Notes: generated by a model not told the origin, from the letters alone. Positions 27,601 through 34,761 are shown, numbered from the stretch's first letter. The stretch is DNA of 36,873 bases from an uncultured Colwellia sp. (GCA_913057925.1 CAJXPG010000021.1:1-36873); one strand, 5' to 3'. Numbers and translations are program-made.

Positions 27601-27843
27601 TTCGATGCTTAAAATGATACCTTGTTCGATATCTTTTGGCGTGGCACCAGGGTAACTTGCTTCGATTAAAATTTCATTAATCTGAAACGAAGGGCTACTT
27701 TCTTGGTTAATGCTATTAAAGGACAGTAAGCCAAGAATGATAATCGCAAAGGTTAATAAACTTGAAGCGATAGGGTTATCAATCATCCAAAGTGAGGGCG
27801 CTGACAGTATGCTTTTATTTGACGTTATGCTCTTTGCTGTCAT
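24697..27843 (-). CDS. RND-family efflux pump, inner-membrane subunit
   Basis: The 1048 residues match the usual length of AcrB/MexB-type pumps. The N-terminal helix is at ~25-45 (ASSLLTFAIIILGLLSF). The first porter segment has YPGATPKDIEQGI. The TM4 proton-relay Asp pair is in GILVDDAVIVAEN (~409). A second set of helices lies near the C-terminus (AIIFRSYLDAILVLLIIPF, SGLVINGSFVMLL, TAVTTAAGLFPML). The Asp pair places it with the hydrophobe/amphiphile exporters rather than the metal-pump group, though substrates cannot be read. The ATG overlaps the adaptor stop (TAATG), so translation is coupled. No outer-membrane channel gene is present; it probably uses a TolC-like protein encoded elsewhere. 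Confidence 0.95.
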   Translation of the reverse strand: MTAKSITSNKSILSAPSLWMIDNPIASSLLTFAIIILGLLSFNSINQESSPSFQINEILIEASYPGATPKDIEQGIILSIEHQLRDNPNIDRISANAYEGSAEIIVELIEGVNPDTILSQVKNSIEGINSFPIEMENPTITFVEELDSIVEIGLHGNVSELLLYREASQLKQAMLDALDLAKIDIQGARSPEIVIELNQVKLRQYQLTLAQVLSKVKTSVTDVPAGSINTQGGEILIRTLGRKELSEQFSDITIITDGSGNSVTLADIATISDSFQGQTRPFKVNSEAGLELKVYQNKSSKPIEISKDIQAFIADYKSKTPAGLTLTILQDQSEPFSQRINLLTSNGLIGMLLVILVLSLFLDLRLAFWVSMGIPISIIGTLGIMPLLDIPINMITLFAFIITLGILVDDAVIVAENIYLKVQQGIAMNIALKDGVKEMTLPVVFSVATNIIAFIPLLYVPGELGVMYKPMTLLIFAIFIVSLIEALLILPLHLRHIDKPMRFRVISNVQAHCFKRFDHFKTAIYAKWLRTSCNNPVTIIIIFLSLATLVFSWVYSGRVDSSFVPKIESTRIDAEVEFPTGAPLKDKIDIINYIEAAGIKAIDSLNGQDDYKFRMQDIGSSSGSSTFMIVADDQRNFTAKEFVDAWRINIGEVPGVKSIFFDYQVGPGGGKELVIELGHKDADILTLATNELMNGLNRISGVTDIDSALMDGKLQYNLTPTPLGKNLGFTSDSLGELIRLRFFGGEAIRQIVAGDEVKVRVMMQRNQQYYANQLNRLIITAPNGDSVELSQVANITTSKAATSINRVDGIQLVEVTASILRQVANASLILKTVEEDLLSKLSAKYPELEVELGGDARIESKVNSEIIKGVGLAFALIFAMLAIIFRSYLDAILVLLIIPFCLAAAMLGHIVMGYSFSVMSLFGMIALSGLVINGSFVMLLKVKTLKKEGMDYKEAVIEAALNRFRPVVLTAVTTAAGLFPMLFETSTQALYLVPMVISLSFGSVFSIATILLLSPAMFTLSEQLKTKSHNSKSLINSSINTSRLKASS

Positions 27844-28961
27844 TACAAAACTCCCGTCACGATATTTGCTAGCATACCTTCTTGTGCTCCTGCAATTGCA
27901 CTGGTAACAATTGATTCACCTTTGGCTATATTGTTATTAATAATGGCATAGTTCTCGTTTTGCCAAATAATATTTGCAGTTTTTGTCGATAGTTTATTGT
28001 CTTCGTCTACAATCCAGAAAACACTATCGTCAATCGCGCTAAGCGGTATTTTTAAGGTGTTTTTTTGTGGTGTTAATGTTAAATCGGCGGTAATAAACTC
28101 TCCCAAGATGAAGGGCTTTTCTGGATTTTTTATACTGAGGTAGACTTGTTGCAATTGGCTATTATCATGCAAGGTAGGTGATAATTGTGATACCAAGGCT
28201 TGATGACTGTTATTACTATCAGCTGAAATATTAACGACTTGGTTTATGCTTAACACTGTCGCGACATCACTGGGAACAGCGAGTGAAACCCGTAATATTG
28301 AAAGTTGCGCCATTTCTCCCAAATTATCGCCTTTGTTAACAAAACTTCCTTGATATATTGCTTTCGTTAACACAGCATAGTTTCCACTGCTGACGACAAC
28401 ACACCTTTGCAGGTTTTTTTTAGCAATATTCACATTGCTTTGTGCGATAGTAACATTCGCTTTTGCTGTCTCTAATTGCGGTTGACGCAACATCAGTGAC
28501 TTTTGCAAAATGATGTTTTCACCACTGAAATCAGCACTGATTTGCTGATACTCTCTTTCTGCAACCTTTTGCTCGCCAAGTTCTAACTGTAAGTTCGCTT
28601 GCGCTATTTTCAATTCACTTTCGCGTTGCTTTAATCTGTGCCGAAAATCAGCATCATCTATTTGATAAATCACATCGCCTTTTATAAGGTTACCTCCTTC
28701 AATAAATGCTTTATTAATATAGGTTATTTCTCCTTCAACTTGAGCCGTCAATGATAATAGGTGAGGCGACTCAATTTTTCCAAAAGCTTGATAACTTGGC
28801 GTAAACTCTTGTGGTAAAACATCAATAACACTTACCGATAACACCTTTTCCGTTTGTGCGGACAACTCTTGGGTTGGTGATGTTGTTAAAATAGCGGCAG
28901 AGCTAATAAGTGCGACCAAGGCGATGATTGCCGTCCATGGCTTAAAAATGAAATGTTGCAT
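27843..28961 (-). CDS. RND efflux periplasmic adaptor (membrane fusion protein)
   Basis: The start is taken at ATG 28961 (372 residues); an in-frame TTG 12 nt upstream is possible. An N-terminal membrane anchor (TAIIALVALISSAAIL) is followed by the lipoyl/barrel-sandwich half (SLTAQVEGEITYINKAFIEG). A long helical hairpin follows (~95-170; FRHRLKQRESELKIAQANLQ, LETAKANVTIAQSNVNIAKK). The second lipoyl half and beta-barrel domain complete the HlyD-like fold. It joins the pump, encoded immediately downstream, to an outer-membrane channel. It lies 168 bp after tonB on the same strand, so it may share that transcript or have its own promoter in the gap. Confidence 0.92.
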   Translation of the reverse strand: MQHFIFKPWTAIIALVALISSAAILTTSPTQELSAQTEKVLSVSVIDVLPQEFTPSYQAFGKIESPHLLSLTAQVEGEITYINKAFIEGGNLIKGDVIYQIDDADFRHRLKQRESELKIAQANLQLELGEQKVAEREYQQISADFSGENIILQKSLMLRQPQLETAKANVTIAQSNVNIAKKNLQRCVVVSSGNYAVLTKAIYQGSFVNKGDNLGEMAQLSILRVSLAVPSDVATVLSINQVVNISADSNNSHQALVSQLSPTLHDNSQLQQVYLSIKNPEKPFILGEFITADLTLTPQKNTLKIPLSAIDDSVFWIVDEDNKLSTKTANIIWQNENYAIINNNIAKGESIVTSAIAGAQEGMLANIVTGVL

Positions 28962-29129
28962 GCTGTGATCCAATGTATTGTGGTAGATAGCTTGATTGAA
29001 AGGATAAATATTATAGTGTGACGAAGGTCTAATTTATGTCACTAACATCGATGCCAGTTAACGCTAATGATAGGAGATATACCGGCATCATTTTTGACTG
29101 TATTTATGCTGAAACGGTTAGATAATTTG

Positions 29130-29924
29130 TTAGCTAAATTGATAATTTACTTCCAATAAAATAGTTTTAGGAAATTGATTTTTTATTATCTTCGGTGCTA
29201 CGTTAAATCTGAGTTTTGAAAGTAATACTTTAACGCTTTTATTAATGTAACGACTCTTGCAAGACTTAACTATTTTAGATTCCGACACCCGCCCATCGGC
29301 ATCAATAATAAAGCTGATGCTCACACTTCCTTGGTGTCTTCTAATTTTAGCTTCTTTAGGATATCGTTTTTGTTTAGCAATATAATCACGCACTTGCGCC
29401 ATGTATAACTCCATAGCTGATTCCACGCCAGTACTTGTTTGGCTTTCAACACTATGGGTACTTTTAACGAGAGAGGGGGAGTACGATAACTCACTACTAT
29501 TTTCAACCGTTGTCGCTTCGTTATTTTTGTCGTCATCCGTTTCATTAAGGGTTGTATTGGTATTATTATTCACCATTTCTATCTCGACCTTTTTTTCAAG
29601 TACAGATTTGTGAACCGATTCGGAAGCTAAGTGGTTCACCTGTTTTGTCATTGGGGCCACAGGTTTAAGCACTTCAGGCACAGGGGGGTTATTAATTGGC
29701 TCCGGTGGTTTGTGCAACGCTACGGGGGATGGGCTTTGTTGATTGTTTTTTGTGTTTTTATTTACCGGCGGACTTGCAAAGGTCAATTTCATATCAACTA
29801 CTTGCAAGCTTTGATGATTTGTTCTACCGCCTCTTTTGATTTCTTCGCAAAAAATCACGTTAAAATACAGTACACAAATTAACCCTGTCACTATGGTCGC
29901 GATAGGCTTTGCTTGCCAGCTCAT
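29130..29924 (-). CDS. tonB: TonB family energy transducer
   Basis: This 264-residue protein overlaps the second exbD by 4 nt (ATGA). An N-terminal membrane helix (IATIVTGLICVLYFNVIFC) is followed by a Pro-rich periplasm-spanning region (~60-100; SPVALHKPPEPINNPPVPEV). A polar linker comes next. The C-terminal domain (~190-264) shows KRYPKEAKIRRHQGSVSISF, IDADGRVSESKIVKSC and ILLEVNYQF, the TonB_C fold that grips the receptor TonB box. It passes ExbBD-derived energy to outer-membrane receptors such as those at 21139 and 34806. The N-terminal helix carries a Cys and the Pro-rich part is shorter than in E. coli TonB. Confidence 0.92.
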   Translation of the reverse strand: MSWQAKPIATIVTGLICVLYFNVIFCEEIKRGGRTNHQSLQVVDMKLTFASPPVNKNTKNNQQSPSPVALHKPPEPINNPPVPEVLKPVAPMTKQVNHLASESVHKSVLEKKVEIEMVNNNTNTTLNETDDDKNNEATTVENSSELSYSPSLVKSTHSVESQTSTGVESAMELYMAQVRDYIAKQKRYPKEAKIRRHQGSVSISFIIDADGRVSESKIVKSCKSRYINKSVKVLLSKLRFNVAPKIIKNQFPKTILLEVNYQFS

Positions 29925-30337
29925 GACTCATCCTGTTTTGTCGGCAGCGATAGCTGTGTGACTAGTTTGATGTTTTTAACACCCGCTTTACTGAGCTCTT
30001 TGGTTATTTTTTCTAACATTCCTGTCGTTATCTCACTGTCTGCCAGTAATGAAAGCTCTTCTGTATCGTTGAATTTTATTGCTAAGGTATTGATGTCCAG
30101 GGCATTCTTTTTGTAAGTTAATTCACCGTCTTTACTGACAAAAAGCCACTTGTCTTGTGAACTATTTTGGTGTTCCAATGGACTTTCCTTTGACTGGTTG
30201 GGGATCGTAATCTCGGTAATGGGCGTCGCAATATGCGCAGATACCATAAAAAATATCAGCAATAAGAATATAATGTTGATCAGCGGTAACATAGGTTCTA
30301 TTAACGGAGTTCCTGTTACTGTTTTAGTTAACTTCAT
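29921..30337 (-). CDS. exbD: ExbD-like protein lacking the proton-carrying Asp
   Basis: The start is taken at ATG 30337 (138 residues, MKLTKTVTGTPLIEPMLPLI); a GTG 15 nt upstream is possible. The gene overlaps the preceding exbD by 14 nt and tonB by 4 nt. It has one membrane helix near the N-terminus (LPLINIIFLLLIFFMVS) and a periplasmic ExbD/TolR domain (to residue 138). The Asp of the usual LxDxxF motif (ExbD Asp25 in E. coli) is Asn here (codon 30275-30277), whereas the sister ExbD keeps Asp. It may form a mixed pair with that sister. It could be regulatory or structural rather than proton-conducting. Confidence 0.9.
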   Translation of the reverse strand: MKLTKTVTGTPLIEPMLPLINIIFLLLIFFMVSAHIATPITEITIPNQSKESPLEHQNSSQDKWLFVSKDGELTYKKNALDINTLAIKFNDTEELSLLADSEITTGMLEKITKELSKAGVKNIKLVTQLSLPTKQDES

Positions 30338-30734
30338 AGCCAATAAATTCACTGTTAATTTTTCTTATACCTAAATTAGATAAGCTTTCTTTGACGTTAA
30401 TAAACGTTTGTAGCTTTATATTCGCTGCTGGCATCAACAACACTTCAGACACCTTATTTTCGTATAAATATGACGCGAGTTGTGAAAAGTTCATCGCACT
30501 ACGATTAACGCGATAGCTGATAGCCGTTGCATTTTCATTCTTGATGATGTCAATACTGACACTATCCTGTGCTGCGGTAGATGCTTGTCCCATCGTACCT
30601 AAGGGGATGCTCTGTTTTTGTAGTTGCATAAACTGACTGACTAACATAAAGAAAATAAGTAAAATAAACACGACATCAATCAGTGGCGTTAAACTCACCA
30701 TTGGTGAGGATTTAGGTTTTGTTGACAGTTTCAT
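30324..30734 (-). CDS. exbD: ExbD biopolymer transport protein
   Basis: The 136-residue protein has the canonical ExbD pattern: a cytoplasmic tail, then SLTPLIDVVFILLIFFMLVS with the conserved proton-carrying Asp20 (codon 30675-30677), then a periplasmic domain. It works with ExbB to convert proton motive force into movement of TonB. It follows exbB by 3 nt and overlaps the second exbD, so all are one transcription unit. Confidence 0.93.
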   Translation of the reverse strand: MKLSTKPKSSPMVSLTPLIDVVFILLIFFMLVSQFMQLQKQSIPLGTMGQASTAAQDSVSIDIIKNENATAISYRVNRSAMNFSQLASYLYENKVSEVLLMPAANIKLQTFINVKESLSNLGIRKINSEFIGYEVN

Positions 30735-30737
30735 ACG

Positions 30738-31355
30738 TTATTCTTGCCATGGTGTTCTGATTGATATGTCTGTCAGCACTGTTTCTATTTGACGTTGTGC
30801 TTTGGCTAACATACGTTCATAAAGGTGCCAAAGCGTGAGTGCTGGCAGTGCAACAATAAGTCCCGCTGCTGTTGTTAATAAGGCTTGAGATATACCGGCA
30901 GAAAGTATGCTTGGGTCGACTTGCATACCTGAATTTTTTAATTGGTCAAAGGCGTTTATCATGCCTAAAACTGTACCTAAAAGACCGAGTAAAGGCGCGG
31001 TCATACTGATAACTTCAAGCGTTTTTAATCCGCCACGCATTTCTTCTATTTTATTGGTAGCGTATTGCTCCATCACCGCTTCAAAATTACCTTTGTTAAT
31101 ATGAACGTTTGATTGTTCAAGCGCATGTTTTGTGACTTGGTTGAGTAAAAAAGTATCGCAGTGCTTTTTACTATAATTGGTTTCGAACGAATAAGTACTC
31201 AGTTTTGATAACCAAAGTGCATAGTGGCGATTATTAGCGACGCCAAACCAGATGAATTGTGCAAGTTTATAACTCGCGATTGAAACGGAAATAATGGAAA
31301 GTGCGATCAGTACCCATAAGCTCCACCCGCCTTGTTCTAACCATTGAGGAATCAT
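30738..31355 (-). CDS. exbB: ExbB/TolQ/MotA-family proton channel protein
   Basis: The start is taken at ATG 31355, 5 nt after AGGAG, giving MIPQWLEQGGWSLWVLIALS (205 residues); an in-frame start 45 nt upstream has no ribosome-binding site. It has the ExbB layout: a first helix (~10-35), a cytoplasmic loop, and the conserved MotA/ExbB block (GGLKTLEVISMTAPLLGLLG, TVLGMINAFDQL, GISQALLTTAAGLIVALPAL). It is the stator of the TonB energiser. It is first in exbB-exbD-exbD-tonB, downstream of a response-regulator gene. Confidence 0.94.
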   Translation of the reverse strand: MIPQWLEQGGWSLWVLIALSIISVSIASYKLAQFIWFGVANNRHYALWLSKLSTYSFETNYSKKHCDTFLLNQVTKHALEQSNVHINKGNFEAVMEQYATNKIEEMRGGLKTLEVISMTAPLLGLLGTVLGMINAFDQLKNSGMQVDPSILSAGISQALLTTAAGLIVALPALTLWHLYERMLAKAQRQIETVLTDISIRTPWQE

Positions 31356-31446
31356 GATATCTCCTGAAATATTTTCTATGTTTATGAGTTTTATGCTCAT
31401 CAGCTCTTTGCTGTGAGCAATGCTAGGTTCTGTTGCTTAAAGTAAG

Positions 31447-32118
31447 TTAAAACGGATGGGCTAGGTGATATCCTTGGCCATAAACGGTATCGATAATAGG
31501 TTGTCGGAAAGGTTTTTCCATTGCCATGCGTAAGCGATATATATGTGTCCTAAGGGGAGAGCTTGCGGGGGACTCTTCACCCCATATTTCTTGTTCAAGC
31601 ATTTGTCGTGAGACGGTATTTGGATAATGTTGCACTAACACTTTTAAGATATTCATCTGGAGAAAGTGAAGCTTTACCGTGGTTTCATCACAGGTAACGG
31701 TTCTTAAGTTATAGTCAATTTTAAGCTTTGCTACGGTTTGTTTACCAATATCTCTACGCGGCCCTCGAAGCGCTAATGCCTTAATACGACAATGAAGTTC
31801 TTCATAGGATAATGGTTTTTTTATGAAATCATCGGCACCGGCTTTAAATGCTAAAATTTTGTTCTGGGTGTCATCCTTTTCACCTATAAATATAATTGGC
31901 GTGCTAATAAAAAGTTCATTTCTGATTTTATGACACAAAGTCACAGCATTTAATTTAGGTATTTCATAATTAATGATAATCACGTCATATTTATTTATCG
32001 ATGCTAATTTGAAGGCAGAGATCCCATTGAAGGCATAATCAAGTTCAATGTTGTGCATAGTAAAGAAGTTGCCAATAGATTCAGCATAGGGTAAGTCGTT
32101 TTCAATTAATAAGATCAT
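31447..32118 (-). CDS. OmpR-type response regulator with Asn at the phospho-acceptor site
   Basis: The start is taken at ATG 32118 (MILLIENDLPYAESIGNFF, 223 residues); a TTG 30 nt upstream also exists. The receiver is otherwise recognisable: acidic pair region IENDL, GADDFIKKP with the conserved Lys. The phospho-acceptor in YDVIIINYEIPKL is Asn (Asn50 from this start), and the Thr position (PIIFIGEKDD) is Gly. The C-terminal winged helix is intact (VKLHFLQMNILKVLVQHY, TVSRQMLEQEIWGEES, LRTHIYRLRMAM, IDTVYGQGYHL). So it should not be activated by Asp phosphorylation. No sensor kinase is adjacent. It heads the exbB-exbD-exbD-tonB run (91 bp gap to exbB) and may control it. Confidence 0.88.
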   Translation of the reverse strand: MILLIENDLPYAESIGNFFTMHNIELDYAFNGISAFKLASINKYDVIIINYEIPKLNAVTLCHKIRNELFISTPIIFIGEKDDTQNKILAFKAGADDFIKKPLSYEELHCRIKALALRGPRRDIGKQTVAKLKIDYNLRTVTCDETTVKLHFLQMNILKVLVQHYPNTVSRQMLEQEIWGEESPASSPLRTHIYRLRMAMEKPFRQPIIDTVYGQGYHLAHPF

Positions 32119-32137
32119 GGTTGAATAGTAAATGTAA

Positions 32138-32158
32138 ATTGTTATCAATCGTAATTGT
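32138..32158. promoter_or_regulatory. Weak Fur-box-like site upstream of the regulator-exb-tonB run
   Basis: AATTGTTATCAATCGTAATTG lies 20-40 bp upstream of the minus-strand regulator start and shares GTTATCAAT with the strong site at 33731. Only about 11 of 19 positions match the Fur consensus, so this is tentative. Confidence 0.25.
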
Positions 32159-32286
32159 GAGGTGTACTTTACGCGGTTAAATGTCTACAAAATGTCAAAT
32201 CATAAAACTTCTGTAGCATTGATCATTGGGTGAACTTGTTAATGCTATATTTCACTTTTTATGAGTCTTTTTGTTAGTCATATTTT

Positions 32287-32820
32287 ATGAAAGTAAAGAA
32301 CAAACACCTTCGACAGCTGCATATTTATTGCTCTTTAATTTGCTGTACTTTGTTATTGGTTTTTTCATTAACGGGGATCAGCTTGAATCATCGGACGACC
32401 TTTGAAGCTGCGCCAAAACAAAGTATCAGTCAGCATGCCATTAGGGACGTTGATGAGCTGAGCATTAAATTACTCTTAGGTGAAGCTGACCTCTATTTGA
32501 GTGTTAAAGAAATTGACCAACTGCTATTGAACAAAGAAATTTCTTTACCAAGTCCAGGGAAAAGAGTTGAGTTATATATTGAAGATAAACAGTTATTTAT
32601 TGAAAGAAGTGATTTTGGTTTAGTTAGCCAACTCAACGAGTTGCACCAAGGTCGCTATACTAGCACTACATGGAAGATCGTGTCGGATATTACAGCCATA
32701 GTTTTCATATTTATTGCGGTTACCGGAGTTTGGTTGAGCCTGAGAGATACTAAAAAACGCCGGAATTATCTTTTATTTTTATCGCTAAGCCTGACTGTTT
32801 TTATATTATTAATGGAGTAA
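32287..32820 (+). CDS. PepSY-associated membrane protein
   Basis: The 177-residue protein starts with a helix (LHIYCSLICCTLLLVFSLTG) ending in SLNH. A polar periplasmic part of ~75 residues follows. Then comes QLNELHQGRYTSTTWKIVSD, leading into two helices (ITAIVFIFIAVTGVWLSL and YLLFLSLSLTVFILLM). This is the PepSY-associated TM family. The His residues beside the helices (LHIY, LNH, ELHQG) could bind heme, as proposed for related PepSY redox proteins; that is inference. It is followed 4 nt later by a DUF2271 gene, and the pair probably works together in electron transfer to a periplasmic partner in iron metabolism. Confidence 0.75.
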   Translation: MKVKNKHLRQLHIYCSLICCTLLLVFSLTGISLNHRTTFEAAPKQSISQHAIRDVDELSIKLLLGEADLYLSVKEIDQLLLNKEISLPSPGKRVELYIEDKQLFIERSDFGLVSQLNELHQGRYTSTTWKIVSDITAIVFIFIAVTGVWLSLRDTKKRRNYLLFLSLSLTVFILLME

Positions 32821-32824
32821 AAGA

Positions 32825-33310
32825 TTGAAAATATCATCGACGTTTTGCCTAACTTTATTGTGCGGCATACTTTTTATAAATGAATCCTCAGCTAACACAA
32901 AAACCTCTACAAAACAGCAGCTAGTTGTTCAAATTGAACTAACCTCTTTTCTGAAAAAACATCAGAACCCTTATTTTGCTCTGTGGTTAAGTAATAAAAA
33001 CAAGGAGTATAAAACACTCGTTGTATTGAGAGAAAAGGTTAAGTGGTTACGGGATTTGAAAAAATTCTGGCGTAATATTGCTCGAGAAAACAGAAGTGAG
33101 AGTGACGCTGTTACCGGCGCCACAAGCAATAATAAAAAATTTAACTACTTATATGAAATAGAAAGTGTTTGGCAAGATATATCATTAGAAGTGGTACGTG
33201 AAAATGGCAGCAGGGAGTTGATATATTTCCCTCTTTCATCCAAGACAGAATGCATGAAGGGAAAAATTGAAATAGTAAGTTTTTGCGCTCAGTTAGTCAT
33301 GAGTGACTAG
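32825..33310 (+). CDS. DUF2271 periplasmic protein with flavinylation-type motif
   Basis: The 161-residue protein uses a TTG start at 32825; GGAG lies just upstream, overlapping the end of the preceding gene. The signal peptide is about 23 residues (TLLCGILFINESSANT). The DUF2271 signature is present: NPYFALWLSNKNKEYKTLVV, KWLRDLKKFW. It then has DAVTGATS at residues 94-101, matching the D-x-x-T-G-A-T-S/T sequence used for FMN attachment by ApbE. If flavinylated, Thr100 would carry FMN. With the PepSY membrane protein upstream it suggests a periplasmic electron-transfer pair. No ApbE gene is in this window. Two Cys near the C-terminus (TECMKGKIEIVSFC) may form a disulfide. Confidence 0.8.
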   Translation: MKISSTFCLTLLCGILFINESSANTKTSTKQQLVVQIELTSFLKKHQNPYFALWLSNKNKEYKTLVVLREKVKWLRDLKKFWRNIARENRSESDAVTGATSNNKKFNYLYEIESVWQDISLEVVRENGSRELIYFPLSSKTECMKGKIEIVSFCAQLVMSD

Positions 33311-33350
33311 GGGAAAGCGCTATTCCAAATTTTAATTTTTTATTCTAAAC

Positions 33351-33390
33351 GCTAGCGTTACGTTCAGAGGAATGTAACGGCTTTGCTAGC
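33351..33390. terminator. Imperfect hairpin between convergent genes
   Basis: GCTAGC (33351-33356) with GCTAGC (33385-33390) and CGTTAC (33356-33361) with GTAACG (33374-33379) can form a bulged stem between the DUF2271 and DUF2798 genes. No strong T run, so low confidence. Confidence 0.35.
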
Positions 33391-33397
33391 TACTAAA

Positions 33398-33634
33398 TTA
33401 CTCAGTAGGTAATAATTTATTCACTAAGCGTTTTACTACAGGTTGAATAAAAAATGCCGTGGGAAAGGCAATTGGCCAGGCAAAGAGAAAGGCATCACGC
33501 CAAGCATATAAAAACATGATTTCTCCTATATTCATCTGGATCGCCATAATACAGCCACTCATTACCAGCGCCATAAGAAAAGACATTAAGGTTGAACTTA
33601 ACAGTTTATATTTAAGTGAATAGCTCATTTTCAT
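33398..33634 (-). CDS. DUF2798 small membrane protein
   Basis: The 78-residue protein has two membrane helices (LLSSTLMSFLMALVMSGCIM and AFLFAWPIAFPTAFFIQPVV) separated by a short loop with AWRDAF. This matches the DUF2798 family: KYKLLSSTLMSFLMAL at the start, PVVKRLVNKLL at the end. Function unknown. The start may be ATG 33634 or ATG 33628; a GGA lies 5 nt before the latter. It is transcribed against its neighbours and may be unrelated to the iron locus. Confidence 0.8.
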   Translation of the reverse strand: MKMSYSLKYKLLSSTLMSFLMALVMSGCIMAIQMNIGEIMFLYAWRDAFLFAWPIAFPTAFFIQPVVKRLVNKLLPTE

Positions 33635-33730
33635 CCATAAAGTAGTGAATTAGTTAAGTGATCAAGTATATAAGCCTATAAGTCTAAAATTTGTCAGTTC
33701 AGGGTGACAATTCAGTGATCCTGATTGGGT

Positions 33731-33749
33731 GATAATGAAAATCGTTATC
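33731..33749 (+). promoter_or_regulatory. Fur box upstream of the DUF4198 gene
   Basis: GATAATGAAAATCGTTATC matches the 19-bp Fur consensus GATAATGATAATCATTATC at 17 of 19 positions and is itself an almost perfect palindrome. It lies 19 bp before the ATG, so Fur would block transcription initiation or early elongation. Iron repression is expected. Confidence 0.8.
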
Positions 33750-33768
33750 AATTAAAGGAAGTCACTTA

Positions 33769-34572
33769 ATGAAAAAATTTATACTAGCAAGCGCGTTATT
33801 ATCTACTTGTGCTGTTGTACAAGCCCACGATGTTTGGATAAAAGCCGATACCCATGAAATAAATAGTGATGAGCAGAAAGTATTTACTTTAGATGTATCT
33901 CGCTCAGCTCAAGCTTATATCGCCGAAGCTAACCATGAAATTAAATTCCTTAATATGACATCGCCAAGCGGTCAATCGAAAAAGATCACGGCTGATTATT
34001 CAGGTAAGGTAAAAGAAGTTTTTGAAGTAGAATTTAATGAATCAGGTACTTATCATTTTGAAAGCCCTGTGACACAAGTGTTTCTTTCGTTCTATTTTGA
34101 TGAAGAGGGTGAAGAGCATAAAGTTAGAATGCCTAAAACCGATTACCATACCTTACCAAAAGGCGCTAAACCTGAAAAAACAGTGGAAAAGCAAATTGTT
34201 ACCGAAACATACGTAAGCTATAACGGCTTTAGCGAGGTAAAACAAACCAGTAAAGATGGTTTGCAAATCGTATTAATGCAGCATCCTAACAAAGTAAGAG
34301 CAGGTGAACCTTTAAGCTTTAAAGTAACGTTAAATGGTCAACCTATACCTGAAGCCGAAGTTACACTAAAAAGCATGAATGAATTTTATTACCAAGACAG
34401 TGATAAAGTTGAAGTTGATTTGACGGCAAAAGACAAAGGCGAAGTGACTTTTAAACCAACACACCCAGGACGTTACTTATTGAGTGTTGAATACGGTGTA
34501 GAACTGAAAAACAATGCTAAAGCCGACTTTAGATCGATTGAAAAATTTCTAACATTTGAAGTTACCCAATAA
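33769..34572 (+). CDS. DUF4198 periplasmic protein
   Basis: This 267-residue protein has a clear signal peptide (ASALLSTCAVVQAHD, cut after residue ~19). The mature start HDVWIKADTHEI is typical of DUF4198 (the NikM-like or metal-uptake-associated group). A second beta-sandwich follows (~165-265; LQIVLMQHPNKVRAGEPLSF, PEAEVTLKSMNEF, VTFKPTHPGRYLLSVEY). The N-terminal His may bind metal. With a Fur box 19 bp upstream and a TonB receptor downstream, it probably assists uptake or handling of iron or an iron chelate in the periplasm. The ribosome-binding site is AAAGGAAG. Confidence 0.85.
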   Translation: MKKFILASALLSTCAVVQAHDVWIKADTHEINSDEQKVFTLDVSRSAQAYIAEANHEIKFLNMTSPSGQSKKITADYSGKVKEVFEVEFNESGTYHFESPVTQVFLSFYFDEEGEEHKVRMPKTDYHTLPKGAKPEKTVEKQIVTETYVSYNGFSEVKQTSKDGLQIVLMQHPNKVRAGEPLSFKVTLNGQPIPEAEVTLKSMNEFYYQDSDKVEVDLTAKDKGEVTFKPTHPGRYLLSVEYGVELKNNAKADFRSIEKFLTFEVTQ

Positions 34573-34590
34573 AACCCAATAAAGCAAAAA

Positions 34591-34617
34591 TGACGAGTGC
34601 AGCCACTGCATTCGTCA
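34591..34617 (+). terminator. Hairpin after the DUF4198 gene
   Basis: TGACGAGTGCAG (34591-34602) pairs with CTGCATTCGTCA (34606-34617), 12 bp with one mismatch and a 3-nt loop. No long T run; it probably ends the DUF4198 transcript, leaving the receptor gene to its own promoter. Confidence 0.6.
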
Positions 34618-34761
34618 TACTCTCCTTCATATCTAAAGTTAATTCTACTCAACTCAAACCCGTTAACTGTTCTCTTTGTTATTGTAATTAGATCCGCTAT
34701 TTTTAGCACAACTAATGGTGACTTAAGTGCTTAAGTGACAATTGGGTTACAAACCGTAAAT

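Noticed and set aside
29049-29095. Hairpin in the tonB-adaptor gap as a minus-strand terminator
   Set aside because: The stem is only about 6-8 bp with a long loop, and the T run is on the plus strand side, so it does not fit termination of the minus-strand transcript.
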